From Pseudomonas sp. CCC3.1 (GTDB taxonomy: Bacteria; Pseudomonadota; Gammaproteobacteria; Pseudomonadales; Pseudomonadaceae): 64,000 nucleotides of DNA. Position 1 is the stretch's first letter. Every line of letters begins with the position of its first letter. Position numbers and translations under genes: made by a program. Under the pieces are notes generated by a model. That model was not told where the DNA came from, did not search any database, and was given only the letters and a program-made list of their open reading frames with translations. Shown here in pieces: positions 16,710 to 25,700 of this stretch. The stretch is taken from the NCBI RefSeq assembly GCF_034347405.1, contig NZ_CP133778.1:5430501-5494500 (forward strand). Direction: 5' to 3'.

Positions 16710-17000
16710 CTATTTCCACTCGAAGATTTTCCACGAAGGAATCAGCATATCCGGCTGGTCGGAACGGATGAAATTGGCATCAGTGCCATCAGCGCGCACT
16801 AAAAAGTACGGCGGCGCTCCTTTTGGGGTCACCTTGATGGCGTAGAGGAACCCGTTTTGACGGTATTCCTGAATGGTTTTATCGCCTTCCGTGCGAATGG
16901 TTACTTCTGGATCACCGGTAGGTGAGCTGTCAGCCGCAAAGGTTACCAGCGGAGTGATTGCAAACAAGCCGGTCAGCAACAGGCGATTGAGTGTGCGCAT
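16710..17000 (-). CDS. Exported DUF2782 protein
   Basis: A 96-residue protein with a cleavable signal peptide (cleavage after TFAA near residue 23) followed by a compact beta-rich DUF2782 domain: EVTIRTEGDKTIQEYRQNG then LYAIKVTPKGAPPYFLV. Function is unknown. The same small gene lies between thrB and polA in other pseudomonads. It is divergent from polA across a 74-base gap. Confidence 0.87.
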   Translation of the reverse strand: MRTLNRLLLTGLFAITPLVTFAADSSPTGDPEVTIRTEGDKTIQEYRQNGFLYAIKVTPKGAPPYFLVRADGTDANFIRSDQPDMLIPSWKIFEWK

Positions 17001-17074
17001 GATAACCTTGTCCCTTTGTCGTCATTGGTCCGGACATTCTAGCGCCGGACTCGCCGAAAAGGTTGATCCTGCTC

Positions 17075-19840
17075 ATGAGCCAAGCTCCCCTCGTCCTGGT
17101 GGACGGTTCTTCATATCTGTACCGCGCTTTTCACGCGCTGCCGCCGCTGACTACCTCCAAGGGCCTGCCGACAGGCGCCGTGAAGGGTGTATTGAACATG
17201 CTGAAGAGTCTGCGAAAGCAGTACCCGGACAGCCCGTTTGCAGTGGTTTTCGACGCCAAGGGCGGGACATTTCGCGATGACATGTACGCCGAATACAAGG
17301 CCAATCGCCCGAGCATGCCCGATGACATGCGGGTGCAAATCGAGCCATTGCACGCCAGCGTGATCGCCCTGGGCTTCCCTTTGTTGTGCGTCGAAGGCGT
17401 TGAAGCAGACGATGTGATCGGCACATTGGCGCGCAGCAGCGCGGCTGCGGACCGACCAGTGGTCATCTCGACCGGCGACAAAGACATGGCGCAACTGGTC
17501 GATGGCCACATCACGCTGGTCAATACCATGACCGGCAGCACGATGGACATCGAAGGCGTCAAAGAGAAATTTGGCGTCTCGCCCGAGCAAATCATTGATT
17601 ACCTCGCGTTGATGGGCGACTCGTCCGACAACATCCCTGGCGTTCCGGGCATTGGCCCGAAAACCGCTTCTGGCCTGTTGGTAGGTGTAGGCGGCGGTCT
17701 GGTCGACCTGTATGAAAAGCTCGACATCGTGCCGACCTTGCCGATTCGCGGCGCTAAAAACCTGCCCGCGAAGCTCGAAGAGCACCGGGAAATGGCGTTT
17801 TTGTCGTACCAGTTGGCCACGATTAAAGTCGATGTGCCGTTGGATATCGGTCTGGAAGACCTGCACCTCAAAGCGCCTGACTGCGAAAAGCTGATTGAGC
17901 TGTACACCGAGCTGGAATTCAAAAGCTGGATCGCCGAAGTCGAACGTGAAGCCAAGCGCGCCGGTCAGGTGATCGTGCACGAAGAGCCTGCGGCGCCGAC
18001 CGAAGCGCAGCAGTACGTCACCATCCTCGATCAGGCCCTCTTCGATGTGTGGCTGAAAAAGCTCAACGACGCCAAGTTGATTGCCTTTGACACTGAAACC
18101 ACTGGTCTGGACGCGCAGCAGGCGCAATTGGTGGGTGTGTCATTTGCGGTCAAGCCCGGCGAAGCGGCCTACATTCCGTTGACTCACTCCTACATGGGCG
18201 TGCCAGAGCAACTGGACCGCGACACGGTGCTGCGAGCGCTCAAGCCGCTGCTCGAAGATCCGAACAAGCTCAAAGTCGGTCAGCACGCCAAGTTCGACAT
18301 GAACATTCTGGCCAACTGCGCCATCGGCGGCGATCAGACCAACGGCATCGTGGTGCAGGGCGTTGCTTTCGACACCATGCTTGAGTCGTACGTGCTCGAC
18401 TCCACGGCCACTCGCCATGACATGGACAGTCTGGCGCTCAAGTACCTGGGCCACAGCACCACCAGTTTCCAGGACATTGCCGGCAAAGGCGTCAAACAGC
18501 TGACATTTGATCAGATCTCGCTGGAACAGGCCGGGCCGTACGCCGCCGAAGACGCTGATGTGACCCTGCGTTTGCACCACGTGCTGCACGAAAAGCTGCA
18601 AGCGATTCCAAGCCTGAACAGTGTGCTGACGGACATTGAAATGCCGCTGGTGCCAGTTCTGGCGCGCATTGAACGCCAAGGCGCACTGGTGGACGCCAAG
18701 CTGCTGGGCGTACAGAGCGTTGAGTTGGGCGACAAGATGGTTGCCCTTGAGCGTGAGGCTTTTGCCATCGCTGGTGAAGAATTCAACCTCAGCTCGCCCA
18801 AGCAATTGGGCGTGATCCTGTACGAAAAACTCGGTCTGCCGATCATCAGCAAAACCGCCAAAGGACAGGCTTCGACCGCTGAAGCCGTGTTGGCTGAATT
18901 GGCTGAGCAGGATTTCCCGCTGCCCAAAGTGCTGATGCAGTACCGCTCGATGAGCAAGCTGAAAAGCACCTACACCGACCGCCTGCCAGAGCAGATCAAC
19001 CCGCGCACCGGGCGTATTCACACGTCTTACCATCAGGCCGTCACGGCGACCGGGCGTTTGTCGTCCAGTGATCCAAACCTGCAGAACATCCCGATCCGCA
19101 CCGCCGAAGGCCGCCGGATCCGTCAGGCGTTCGTGGCGCCTAAAGGCTACAAACTGCTGGCGGCGGACTACTCGCAGATCGAACTGCGGATCATGGCGCA
19201 CTTGGCCAAGGACGAAGGACTGCTGAACGCTTTCCGCAACGACCTGGACGTGCACAGCGCCACGGCGGCTGAGGTGTTTGGCGTGGAGCTGAGTGACGTC
19301 ACGACTGACCAGCGTCGCAGCGCCAAGGCGATCAACTTCGGTTTGATTTATGGCATGAGCGCTTTTGGCCTGGCCAAGCAGATTGGCGTCGACCGCAAGC
19401 AGTCACAGGCTTATATCGACCGCTACTTTGCGCGTTATCCGGGTGTACTGGACTACATGGAGCGCACGCGCGCCCAAGCGGCCGAACAAGGGTATGTCGA
19501 GACTATTTTCGGTCGTCGTCTGTACCTCCCAGAGATCAACGCGAAAAACCCGGCGCTGCGCAAAGGCGCAGAACGTACGGCGATCAACGCCCCGATGCAG
19601 GGCACGGCGGCAGACATCATCAAGAAAGCCATGGTGGCTGTGGATAACTGGTTGACGGCTTCAGGCCTCGATGCCCGCGTCATCCTGCAGGTGCACGATG
19701 AATTGGTGCTTGAGGTGCGTGAAGACCTGGTGGACCTGGTGCGCGACGAATTACGTGTGCACATGAGTGAGGCGGCCAAGCTCGACGTACCGCTGGTGGT
19801 CGAAGTGGGCGTGGGCAATAACTGGGACGAGGCGCATTAA
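17075..19840 (+). CDS. polA: DNA polymerase I
   Basis: A 921-residue polymerase with all three activities intact. The N-terminal 5'-3' nuclease occupies about 1-290 (VDGSSYLYRAFHALPP, GDKDMAQLV, GDSSDNIPGVPGIGPKTA). The 3'-5' proofreading domain spans about 320-515 (FDTETTGLD, GQHAKFDMN, YAAEDADVTLRLH), with the metal-binding acidic residues present. The polymerase domain is about 550-921: motif A DYSQIELR, motif B RRSAKAINFGLIYGMS, motif C QVHDELVLEV. ATG 17075 is preferred over TTG 17063, which adds only four residues. It acts in Okazaki fragment maturation and repair. Confidence 0.97.
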   Translation: MSQAPLVLVDGSSYLYRAFHALPPLTTSKGLPTGAVKGVLNMLKSLRKQYPDSPFAVVFDAKGGTFRDDMYAEYKANRPSMPDDMRVQIEPLHASVIALGFPLLCVEGVEADDVIGTLARSSAAADRPVVISTGDKDMAQLVDGHITLVNTMTGSTMDIEGVKEKFGVSPEQIIDYLALMGDSSDNIPGVPGIGPKTASGLLVGVGGGLVDLYEKLDIVPTLPIRGAKNLPAKLEEHREMAFLSYQLATIKVDVPLDIGLEDLHLKAPDCEKLIELYTELEFKSWIAEVEREAKRAGQVIVHEEPAAPTEAQQYVTILDQALFDVWLKKLNDAKLIAFDTETTGLDAQQAQLVGVSFAVKPGEAAYIPLTHSYMGVPEQLDRDTVLRALKPLLEDPNKLKVGQHAKFDMNILANCAIGGDQTNGIVVQGVAFDTMLESYVLDSTATRHDMDSLALKYLGHSTTSFQDIAGKGVKQLTFDQISLEQAGPYAAEDADVTLRLHHVLHEKLQAIPSLNSVLTDIEMPLVPVLARIERQGALVDAKLLGVQSVELGDKMVALEREAFAIAGEEFNLSSPKQLGVILYEKLGLPIISKTAKGQASTAEAVLAELAEQDFPLPKVLMQYRSMSKLKSTYTDRLPEQINPRTGRIHTSYHQAVTATGRLSSSDPNLQNIPIRTAEGRRIRQAFVAPKGYKLLAADYSQIELRIMAHLAKDEGLLNAFRNDLDVHSATAAEVFGVELSDVTTDQRRSAKAINFGLIYGMSAFGLAKQIGVDRKQSQAYIDRYFARYPGVLDYMERTRAQAAEQGYVETIFGRRLYLPEINAKNPALRKGAERTAINAPMQGTAADIIKKAMVAVDNWLTASGLDARVILQVHDELVLEVREDLVDLVRDELRVHMSEAAKLDVPLVVEVGVGNNWDEAH

Positions 19841-19857
19841 CAGCCCTCTTTGCATCG

Positions 19858-19998
19858 CGTAGCAGTTGCCGAGTTACGCGAGGCTACGTTCGATTGCGAA
19901 GCGATCGTAATTGCTGAGGACTGGGTTTGTCTGGCACACCGGGGTGTCAGACTTTACGGCGGCTTCGCCCCCGGACGTAGCCTGCGGCAACTGCTACG
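19858..19998. repeat. Family D long inverted repeat, diverged copy
   Basis: The outer arms are CGTAGCAGTTGCCGAG...CGAGGCTACG and CGTAGCCTGCGGCAACTGCTACG. The interior (about 80 bases) is unlike that of the copies at 50458 and 57368 except at its edges. It occupies the polA-ErsA gap. Confidence 0.75.
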
Positions 19999-20045
19999 GT
20001 CCGGGCTTGCTGGGCGATTTATGCCAAATAGTTTTTAAGCCGCAG

Positions 20046-20073
20046 GAACTAATCCTGCCAGACACGACTCAGA
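20046..20073 (+). promoter_or_regulatory. AlgU/sigma-22 type promoter for ErsA
   Basis: GAACTA (20046-20051) and TCAGA (20069-20073) are separated by 17 bases, close to the AlgU (sigma-22) consensus GAACTT-N16/17-TCtGA. It lies about 7 bases before the expected ErsA 5' end, and ErsA is known to be AlgU-dependent in P. aeruginosa. Confidence 0.75.
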
Positions 20074-20079
20074 TTATTT

Positions 20080-20212
20080 GAATGGCTTAGGTGAAGCCCT
20101 TCAATGCTCCTAATGTTGTGTTAAGTGTTGGCAGAATTCTGGACCCCGCCCTAACGGTCCAGTACTTGAACCCCGAACTTCCCTCCCCCATACGAAGTCC
20201 GGGGTTTTTTTT
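20080..20212 (+). ncRNA. ersA: ErsA small RNA
   Basis: It is located between polA and engB, exactly where P. aeruginosa encodes ErsA and enterobacteria encode Spot 42. The segment has an initial hairpin (GGCTTAGGTGAAGCC), an unpaired C/U-rich stretch, a central hairpin (TGGACC...GGTCCA) and a Rho-independent terminator (CCCCGAACTT ... AAGTCCGGGG then eight T). In P. aeruginosa ErsA is Hfq-dependent, AlgU-controlled and represses algC and oprD translation. The sequence here agrees with my memory of ErsA over most of its length; ends are estimated from the promoter and terminator. Confidence 0.85.
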
Positions 20213-20221
20213 GCCTGCGAT

Positions 20222-20869
20222 TTATGACTCGGCGCTTTCTTCTTCGCCTTTGTTCGGCAGTTCCATCCAGCGAGCCAGTACGGTGTACGCCTCTTCCAGG
20301 CCCATACGTTTTGGGGTGGAAAACAGCTGGATAGTGACGCTGTCGCCCCACTGCTTGCGAATGTCAGACTGAATTTTGAGCAACGTGTTTTTGGCTGCGC
20401 CGTACGTCAGTTTGTCGGCTTTGGTCAGCAAAATATGCATCGGCATGCCGCTGGAGACGGTCCAGTCGAGCATTAACAGGTCGAAATCGGTCATTGGATG
20501 ACGAATATCCATCATCAAAATCACGCCTTTGAGGCTTTCGCGGCTGCCGAAATAAGCTTCCAGGTGACGCTGCCAGTGCATTTTCAGCGGGATCGGCACC
20601 TTGGCGTAGCCATAACCCGGCAGGTCGACCAGGCGACGATCTTCGTCCAATTTGAAGAAGTTCAGCAGTTGCGTGCGCCCTGGCGTTTTCGACGTGCGGG
20701 CCAGGCTGGCGTGGGTCAGCGTGTTGAGTGCGCTGGACTTGCCTGCGTTGGAGCGCCCGGCGAATGCGACTTCAAAGCCTTCGTCATCGGGGCATTGGTC
20801 AACTTTGGCAGCGCTGAGCATGAAGGTAGCCTGTTGGCACAGACCGAGAATGGGGTTCTTGAGTTGCAT
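20222..20869 (-). CDS. engB: Ribosome-biogenesis GTPase EngB (YihA/YsxC)
   Basis: A 215-residue TRAFAC GTPase with G1 AGRSNAGKSS (near 37-46), G2 GRT, G3 DLPGYGYA and G4 LTKAD. EngB helps assemble the large ribosomal subunit. The gene is convergent with ErsA, ten bases from its terminator, and divergent from the cytochrome cluster. Length and motifs are standard. Confidence 0.96.
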   Translation of the reverse strand: MQLKNPILGLCQQATFMLSAAKVDQCPDDEGFEVAFAGRSNAGKSSALNTLTHASLARTSKTPGRTQLLNFFKLDEDRRLVDLPGYGYAKVPIPLKMHWQRHLEAYFGSRESLKGVILMMDIRHPMTDFDLLMLDWTVSSGMPMHILLTKADKLTYGAAKNTLLKIQSDIRKQWGDSVTIQLFSTPKRMGLEEAYTVLARWMELPNKGEEESAES

Positions 20870-20941
20870 GGGATATCCGATGTGAGCGGCGTCAGGAATG
20901 GACGCGGCGAGCGTGTCGTTTCCGTTTCAGTGGCGCCAGTA

Positions 20942-20947
20942 TATAAT
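20942..20947 (+). promoter_or_regulatory. Probable sigma-70 -10 element upstream of the cytochrome genes
   Basis: A perfect TATAAT lies in the gap between engB and the cytochrome c5 remnant, with a poor -35 (around 20919-20924). A transcript starting near 20954 would carry a leader with two adjacent hairpins (20972-20998 and 20996-21038) and continue through the broken c5 gene into cytochrome c4. Confidence 0.5.
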
Positions 20948-21065
20948 GCCGCAGATTTTGTGTGTGCTTTGTCCCAGCGTAGGACGAAGTCCGCGGGAGC
21001 TGTAGACCTAGGTTGCGCATTAGAACGCAACAAGCTCCAACCCTGAAAGAATCGTTTTAGACGAG

Positions 21066-21328
21066 ATGGCTGCTGCCGGTGTCTTGATGCCGCTTTTACA
21101 GCGTTCAGGCTACACAGGATCCGGAAGCCGTGTACAACCGCGTTTGTATTGCCTGCCATGAAGGTCAGCGATTCATAACACCGAAATCGGGTGTAAAGGC
21201 CAAGGGTAAGTTAAGCAGGCGTTGGTACAACACGTGACCCAGGGTGTAAAGGCGATGCCGCCGCGTGGTTGTGCACGGACTGCAGTGTCGAGGATTACCA
21301 GCCAATCATCCAGCGGATGAATGAGTAA
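21066..21328 (+). pseudogene. Cytochrome c5 gene, broken by frameshifts
   Basis: Fragments in three frames reconstruct a small monohaem cytochrome c5. Frame one gives QDPEAVYNRVCIACHEGQ with the haem motif CIACH (21145-21159) but stops at 21235. The frame from 21216 gives QALVQHVTQGVKAMPPRG. The frame from 21272 gives CTDCSVEDYQPIIQRMNE and a TAA at 21326-21328. About a dozen residues between GVKA and QALV are lost, and the signal peptide is out of frame with the mature part. In P. aeruginosa an intact cytochrome c5 gene directly precedes cytochrome c4. At least three lesions rule out a single sequencing error. Confidence 0.9.
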
Positions 21329-21371
21329 GCCCGGCATAACTCTTAACCCTTAGCCGTAGTTGGATTAGCTG

Positions 21372-21992
21372 ATGAACAAACTATTCGTGAGTCTGCTGTT
21401 GACCTTGGGCGTTAGTGGTATCGCTCAGGCCGCAGGCACCACCCTTGTAGGTGATGCCGCAGCAGGCCAGGCAAAAACCGCTGTGTGTGGCGCTTGTCAC
21501 GGTCCAGACGGCAATAGCATGGCCCCTAACTTCCCCAAATTGGCTGGGCAAGGTGATCGATACCTGCTCAAGCAACTGCATGAAATCAAGGACGGCAAGC
21601 GCCAGGTGCTTGAAATGACCGGTTTGCTGGCCAACCTGAACGATCAGGATCTCGCGGATATCGCCGCTTATTACTCCAGCCAAAAGGGCAGCGTCGGTGC
21701 TGCTGACCCTGCATTGGTTGCGCGCGGTGAGGCGTTGTTTCGTGGTGGTGACCTGTCAAAAGGCATGCCGGCCTGCACCGGTTGCCACTCACCCGATGGT
21801 CAGGGCTTGGCCGCTGCTGGCTTCCCGCACCTGGGTGGCCAGCACGCCAGTTACATTGAGAAACAGCTTACCGACTTCCGTGAAGGCGAACGCACCAACG
21901 ACGGCGACTCGATGATCATGCGCGGTATTGCCGCCAAGCTGAGCAACAAGGACATCAAGGCTTTGGCCAGCTACATTCAAGGTTTGCACTAG
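21372..21992 (+). CDS. cc4: Dihaem cytochrome c4
   Basis: The 206-residue periplasmic cytochrome has a signal peptide (cleaved near IAQA-AG) and two similar haem domains. Haem sites are CGACH (about residue 38) and CTGCH (about 140), each followed by a distal methionine region. Cytochrome c4 passes electrons from the bc1 complex to cbb3-type terminal oxidases. It follows the broken c5 gene and probably shares its promoter, and it ends before a terminator at 22071. Confidence 0.94.
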   Translation: MNKLFVSLLLTLGVSGIAQAAGTTLVGDAAAGQAKTAVCGACHGPDGNSMAPNFPKLAGQGDRYLLKQLHEIKDGKRQVLEMTGLLANLNDQDLADIAAYYSSQKGSVGAADPALVARGEALFRGGDLSKGMPACTGCHSPDGQGLAAAGFPHLGGQHASYIEKQLTDFREGERTNDGDSMIMRGIAAKLSNKDIKALASYIQGLH

Positions 21993-22070
21993 TTTTTGTG
22001 CTGTCGGCGCAACCAGTCTTGAAGGGGCTGATTGGCGTTAACAATCGTTTAATCTTTGAATGTAAGTGTG

Positions 22071-22096
22071 AAAGGGCAGCCGAGGCTGCCCTTTTT
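22071..22096 (+). terminator. Rho-independent terminator after cytochrome c4
   Basis: AAAGGGCAGCC pairs with GGCTGCCCTTT across a two-base loop and is followed by further T residues. It separates cc4 from dsbA. Confidence 0.85.
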
Positions 22097-22191
22097 CATG
22101 GTATCTGCCGCTACACTACCGAACTCAAAGCCGCACGGGCCTGTCTGAAAACAGGTCACGTCAGGCGACCTTATTTGTCCAGGAGTAAAGC

Positions 22192-22851
22192 ATGCGTAAT
22201 CTGATTCTCAGCGCCGCTCTCGTTACGGCCACTCTGTTTGGCATGACGGCTCAAGCTGCCGATGTACCGCTAGAAGCCGGCAAGACCTATACACAACTGT
22301 CAAACCCTGTTCCGGTTGCGGTGCCTGGCAAGATCGAAGTGGTTGAGATGTTCTGGTACGGCTGCCCGCATTGCTACGCATTTGAGCCAACGATCAATCC
22401 TTGGGTAGAGAAGCTGCCTGCTGATGTGCATTTCGTCCGTCTGCCGGCCATGTTTGGCGGTCCATGGGATGCGCACGGTCAACTGTTCCTGACCCTGGAT
22501 GCCATGGGTGTGGAAAACAAGGTTCACGCTGCCGTCTTCAATGCCATTCAGAAAGAAGGCAAGCGTTTGACCGACAAGAATGACATGGCTGATTTCGTGG
22601 CCACTCTGGGCGTAGACAAAGATAAGTTCCTGCAAACTTTCGACTCCTTCGCCATCAAAGGCAAAATTGCCCAGGCCAAAGAGTTGGCCAAAAAGTACGA
22701 GGTCTCAGGCGTACCCACCATGATTGTTAATGGCAAGTACCGCTTCGACATCGGTTCTACAGGCGGCTCTGAGAATGCATTGAACGTTGCTGACCAACTG
22801 ATCGCCAAAGAGCGTGCAGAAGAGAAAGCAGCACCGACCGCCAAAAACTAA
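22192..22851 (+). CDS. dsbA: Periplasmic thiol:disulfide oxidoreductase DsbA
   Basis: The 219-residue protein has a signal peptide (cleaved near AQAA-DV), the active site CPHC (C58 and C61 in FWYGCPHCYAF), and the cis-proline segment SGVPTM. The active-site sequence is that of strong DsbA oxidants. It introduces disulfides into secreted proteins. A lysine- and alanine-rich tail follows the thioredoxin fold. The next gene begins 15 bases later. Confidence 0.95.
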   Translation: MRNLILSAALVTATLFGMTAQAADVPLEAGKTYTQLSNPVPVAVPGKIEVVEMFWYGCPHCYAFEPTINPWVEKLPADVHFVRLPAMFGGPWDAHGQLFLTLDAMGVENKVHAAVFNAIQKEGKRLTDKNDMADFVATLGVDKDKFLQTFDSFAIKGKIAQAKELAKKYEVSGVPTMIVNGKYRFDIGSTGGSENALNVADQLIAKERAEEKAAPTAKN

Positions 22852-22866
22852 GCGGCGGCCTTTCCC

Positions 22867-23742
22867 ATGCGGCGCTGGAAGAGCGAACGAATAGTTGGCC
22901 TGCACGAACCGCAGGTCAACGAAGATCATTTGGCCGCCAGTGGCCTGCCGGATGATCGGCGTTTGCGTTTGCTCAGTTTCAATATCCAGGTAGGTAACAG
23001 CACGCACAGTTACCGTCATTACCTGACCCGCAGCTGGCAGCACCTGCTGCCACACAAAGGGCGGGCGGGTAATCTGGAAAAGATAGGCGACTTGTTGAGC
23101 GACTTCGATCTGGTCGCGTTACAGGAAGCCGATGGCGGCAGCCACCGATCCGGCTACGTCAATCAGGTCAAATACCTGGCCCAACAGGGCGAATTCCCTT
23201 ACTGGTATCAACAACTCAATCGCAACCTCGGTCGTCTGGCTCAGCACAGCAATGGCGTGCTCAGCCGCTTGCGTCCTACGGCGATTGAGGATCACCCCTT
23301 GCCCGGCCCTGCGGGTCGTGGCGCAATTTTAGTGCGTTTCGGGGATGGCCCCGATGCGCTGGTCGTGGTGGTCATGCACCTGGCATTAGGCACGAAAACC
23401 CGCACCCTGCAGTTGGCGTACATCCGTGAGCTGATTGGCGGCTATCAGCATCAGGTTTTGATGGGCGACATGAACACCCACGCCAATGACCTGTTGCAAG
23501 CGTCTCCTTTGCGCGACCTCGGTTTGCTGGCGCCACAAATGGAAGCGACCTTCCCCAGCTGGCGCCCGCAGCGTTGCCTTGACCATATTTTGCTCAGCCC
23601 AGGCCTGACCCTTGAGCGTGTACAAGTCCTGGACCAGCCTATTTCCGATCATTTGCCGGTAGCCGTTGAAATCCGTTTGCCGGGCTCCGTCGGTGTCGAC
23701 TCACTGCCCGTATTGAGTTCTGTGCGTGAGCCGTTGGTATGA
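22867..23742 (+). CDS. Endonuclease/exonuclease/phosphatase-fold protein
   Basis: A 291-residue EEP-superfamily hydrolase. Signature pieces are LRLLSFNIQVG (metal site Asn), DLVALQEADGG (metal-binding Glu), MGDMNTHAND and the terminal catalytic SDHLPV. The superfamily includes nucleases, phosphoinositide phosphatases and sphingomyelinases, so the substrate cannot be read. There is no signal peptide. It lies 15 bases after dsbA and overlaps the diguanylate cyclase start by four bases (ATGA), suggesting one transcript. Confidence 0.9.
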   Translation: MRRWKSERIVGLHEPQVNEDHLAASGLPDDRRLRLLSFNIQVGNSTHSYRHYLTRSWQHLLPHKGRAGNLEKIGDLLSDFDLVALQEADGGSHRSGYVNQVKYLAQQGEFPYWYQQLNRNLGRLAQHSNGVLSRLRPTAIEDHPLPGPAGRGAILVRFGDGPDALVVVVMHLALGTKTRTLQLAYIRELIGGYQHQVLMGDMNTHANDLLQASPLRDLGLLAPQMEATFPSWRPQRCLDHILLSPGLTLERVQVLDQPISDHLPVAVEIRLPGSVGVDSLPVLSSVREPLV

Positions 23743-25700
23743 CCGCTGACGACGCCAAACGCTGGAAAGAGAAATACCTGAAGAGCGTCGAGCAGCAAGA
23801 CAAGCTCGAACGCCGCTGGAAAGCGCGTCTCGACCTGTTGCGCCGCGGCCTGGTGCGTAGCACGTTGGCGGCAGAAGGCACGGACCGGACCGTTGATCAG
23901 TACATGAAAGAAATGCGTGAAGCGGTGCGCACCGATGACATGGACGCACCCTTGGCAGCCTTGCTGCCACGTCTCGAAAAGGCCGTACTCGATTCCGAAC
24001 AGCGCCGCGAAACGCGCATTGATCAAATGAGCGTCGCGCTCAATGCGCTGGTGACCCAGCTGCAAGCCCTGCCCCTGCCCCGCGAAGTCAGCAAGCCACT
24101 GAAGACATTCGCCAGGCAGCTCGATAACCGAGTGACCCAGGCCCGCGAAATACCGTTGTTGCTGAGTGAACTGAGCAACTTGCAGGGCCTTGCGCTGGCG
24201 CCTCAGCGCCATGAAGCCGAGCCGCCGAAACCGAACCTTTTGCAGCGGCTGTTTGGCGCTCAAGACGCCGATAAGGGCGCCTCGCAAGCCAGCGAGGCTC
24301 AGCCCCCTGCCCCGGCATCCAGCATTGCGGCGCCATTGCCTGCCTCCAAACCGGTTGCGGCGCCTTCTTCTAAAGCCATTGACGTTCAGCCCGCGCTGCC
24401 GGCTCTCGATCAAGAGGCTCCTGAGGCGCCCTTAGCGCCTGCTCCCGACTCGCTCACTGAAGAGGCCTCAAGTGGCGCCCTTGAGTCGGTCGTGGCGCTG
24501 GTGGACGCTGAAAATACGCGTTCGGATCAACCCGTTGAGGCACTTCGGGACGAGCTTGAACAGTCTGAGCCCGAGCCGGAGCCAGAGCGCGCACCTGCAC
24601 CAGTGGCAGTCGACACGGCGTATGCCCTCCCGGAAAGTCCCGAGCCCACCTACAGCTCGGTCGCGGAGCACATTGAATCGACCTTGCTCGGCTTGCTGAA
24701 CGATCTGTCGCTGCCCGAACATCATCGGCCGCAAGCTGAGTCCATGCGTCGTCGTCTCGAAAAAGGTCTCAATTGGTACGAATTACTGCCGATTCTCGAC
24801 GATCTGGCTGTTTTGATGCTGGCCATCACCGACGGCGGCCAGCATGAGTTTGAGACCTACCTCAAACAGCTCAATGAGCGGCTCGAATCGTTTCAAAACA
24901 ACCTGCAAGCTGCCAGTGACGGCCACGCCCATGGGCGATCGGCTGCGGCTGAGTTGGACAACCAGTTGCGCGAGCACGTCGATGGCCTGCAGAGCAGTGT
25001 GCAAGAGGCCGTCGACCTCAACAGCCTCAAACACATCCTTGAAGCCCGTCTTGAAGGTCTGCTGGGCACGATGGACCAGCACCAGCAACAGCGTGATGCT
25101 CGTGAGCAAGAACTCTCCGAGCACCTGCAAGGGTTGGCCGAGCGGGTGGCTTTCATGGAGCAGCAGGCCCAGGACTACCGAGAGCACCTCGAAGAGCAGC
25201 GTCTCAAAGCCCTGATCGATCCGTTGACCGGCTTGCCCAATCGGGCTGCCTGGGGCGAACGGCTGGCGTTTGAAGTTCAACAGTGGCAAGCCCACGGCAA
25301 TCCGTTGCTGATAGCCATGCTCGACCTTGATCACTTCAAGCGCATCAATGATGGCTATGGCCATCTGGCGGGCGACAAAGTGCTTAAAATTGTGGCCGCA
25401 CAACTTCGCAAGCACTTGCGGGCGAATGACTTCATCGCCCGATTTGGGGGTGAAGAGTTTGTCTTGTTAATTCCCGATACAACCCTGGCAGCGGGTTTGC
25501 AATTGCTCGAAAAACTGCGCGCGGCCATCGAGGCTTGCCCGTTCCATTTCAAGGGCGAGCCTGTGACGCTCACGTGCTCTATTGGTCTGGCGCCCTTCAA
25601 GCTCGCAGATCGCAGCGAACACGTACTTAAGCGGGCAGACGAAGCGTTGTACCGAGCCAAACATAATGGCCGCAACCGTATAGAGTGCAGCCGGGTTTAA
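23739..25700 (+). CDS. dgcH: Diguanylate cyclase DgcH-like (GGDEF)
   Basis: A 653-residue soluble protein. The N-terminal 150 residues are charged and helical. A proline- and alanine-rich spacer runs from about 165 to 300. A helical region around 300-490 includes a coiled-coil-like stretch, and the GGDEF domain occupies about 490-650. The active site GGEEF is near residue 570 and an inhibitory I-site RAND lies five residues before it, so the protein should make cyclic-di-GMP and be product-inhibited. Gene position matches P. aeruginosa dgcH (PA5487), a constitutive cyclase. It is coupled to the upstream EEP gene. Confidence 0.93.
   Translation: MTADDAKRWKEKYLKSVEQQDKLERRWKARLDLLRRGLVRSTLAAEGTDRTVDQYMKEMREAVRTDDMDAPLAALLPRLEKAVLDSEQRRETRIDQMSVALNALVTQLQALPLPREVSKPLKTFARQLDNRVTQAREIPLLLSELSNLQGLALAPQRHEAEPPKPNLLQRLFGAQDADKGASQASEAQPPAPASSIAAPLPASKPVAAPSSKAIDVQPALPALDQEAPEAPLAPAPDSLTEEASSGALESVVALVDAENTRSDQPVEALRDELEQSEPEPEPERAPAPVAVDTAYALPESPEPTYSSVAEHIESTLLGLLNDLSLPEHHRPQAESMRRRLEKGLNWYELLPILDDLAVLMLAITDGGQHEFETYLKQLNERLESFQNNLQAASDGHAHGRSAAAELDNQLREHVDGLQSSVQEAVDLNSLKHILEARLEGLLGTMDQHQQQRDAREQELSEHLQGLAERVAFMEQQAQDYREHLEEQRLKALIDPLTGLPNRAAWGERLAFEVQQWQAHGNPLLIAMLDLDHFKRINDGYGHLAGDKVLKIVAAQLRKHLRANDFIARFGGEEFVLLIPDTTLAAGLQLLEKLRAAIEACPFHFKGEPVTLTCSIGLAPFKLADRSEHVLKRADEALYRAKHNGRNRIECSRV

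Noticed and set aside
18140..19255. Minus-strand open frame inside polA
   Set aside because: Antisense shadow of DNA polymerase I; composition is that of a reversed frame.
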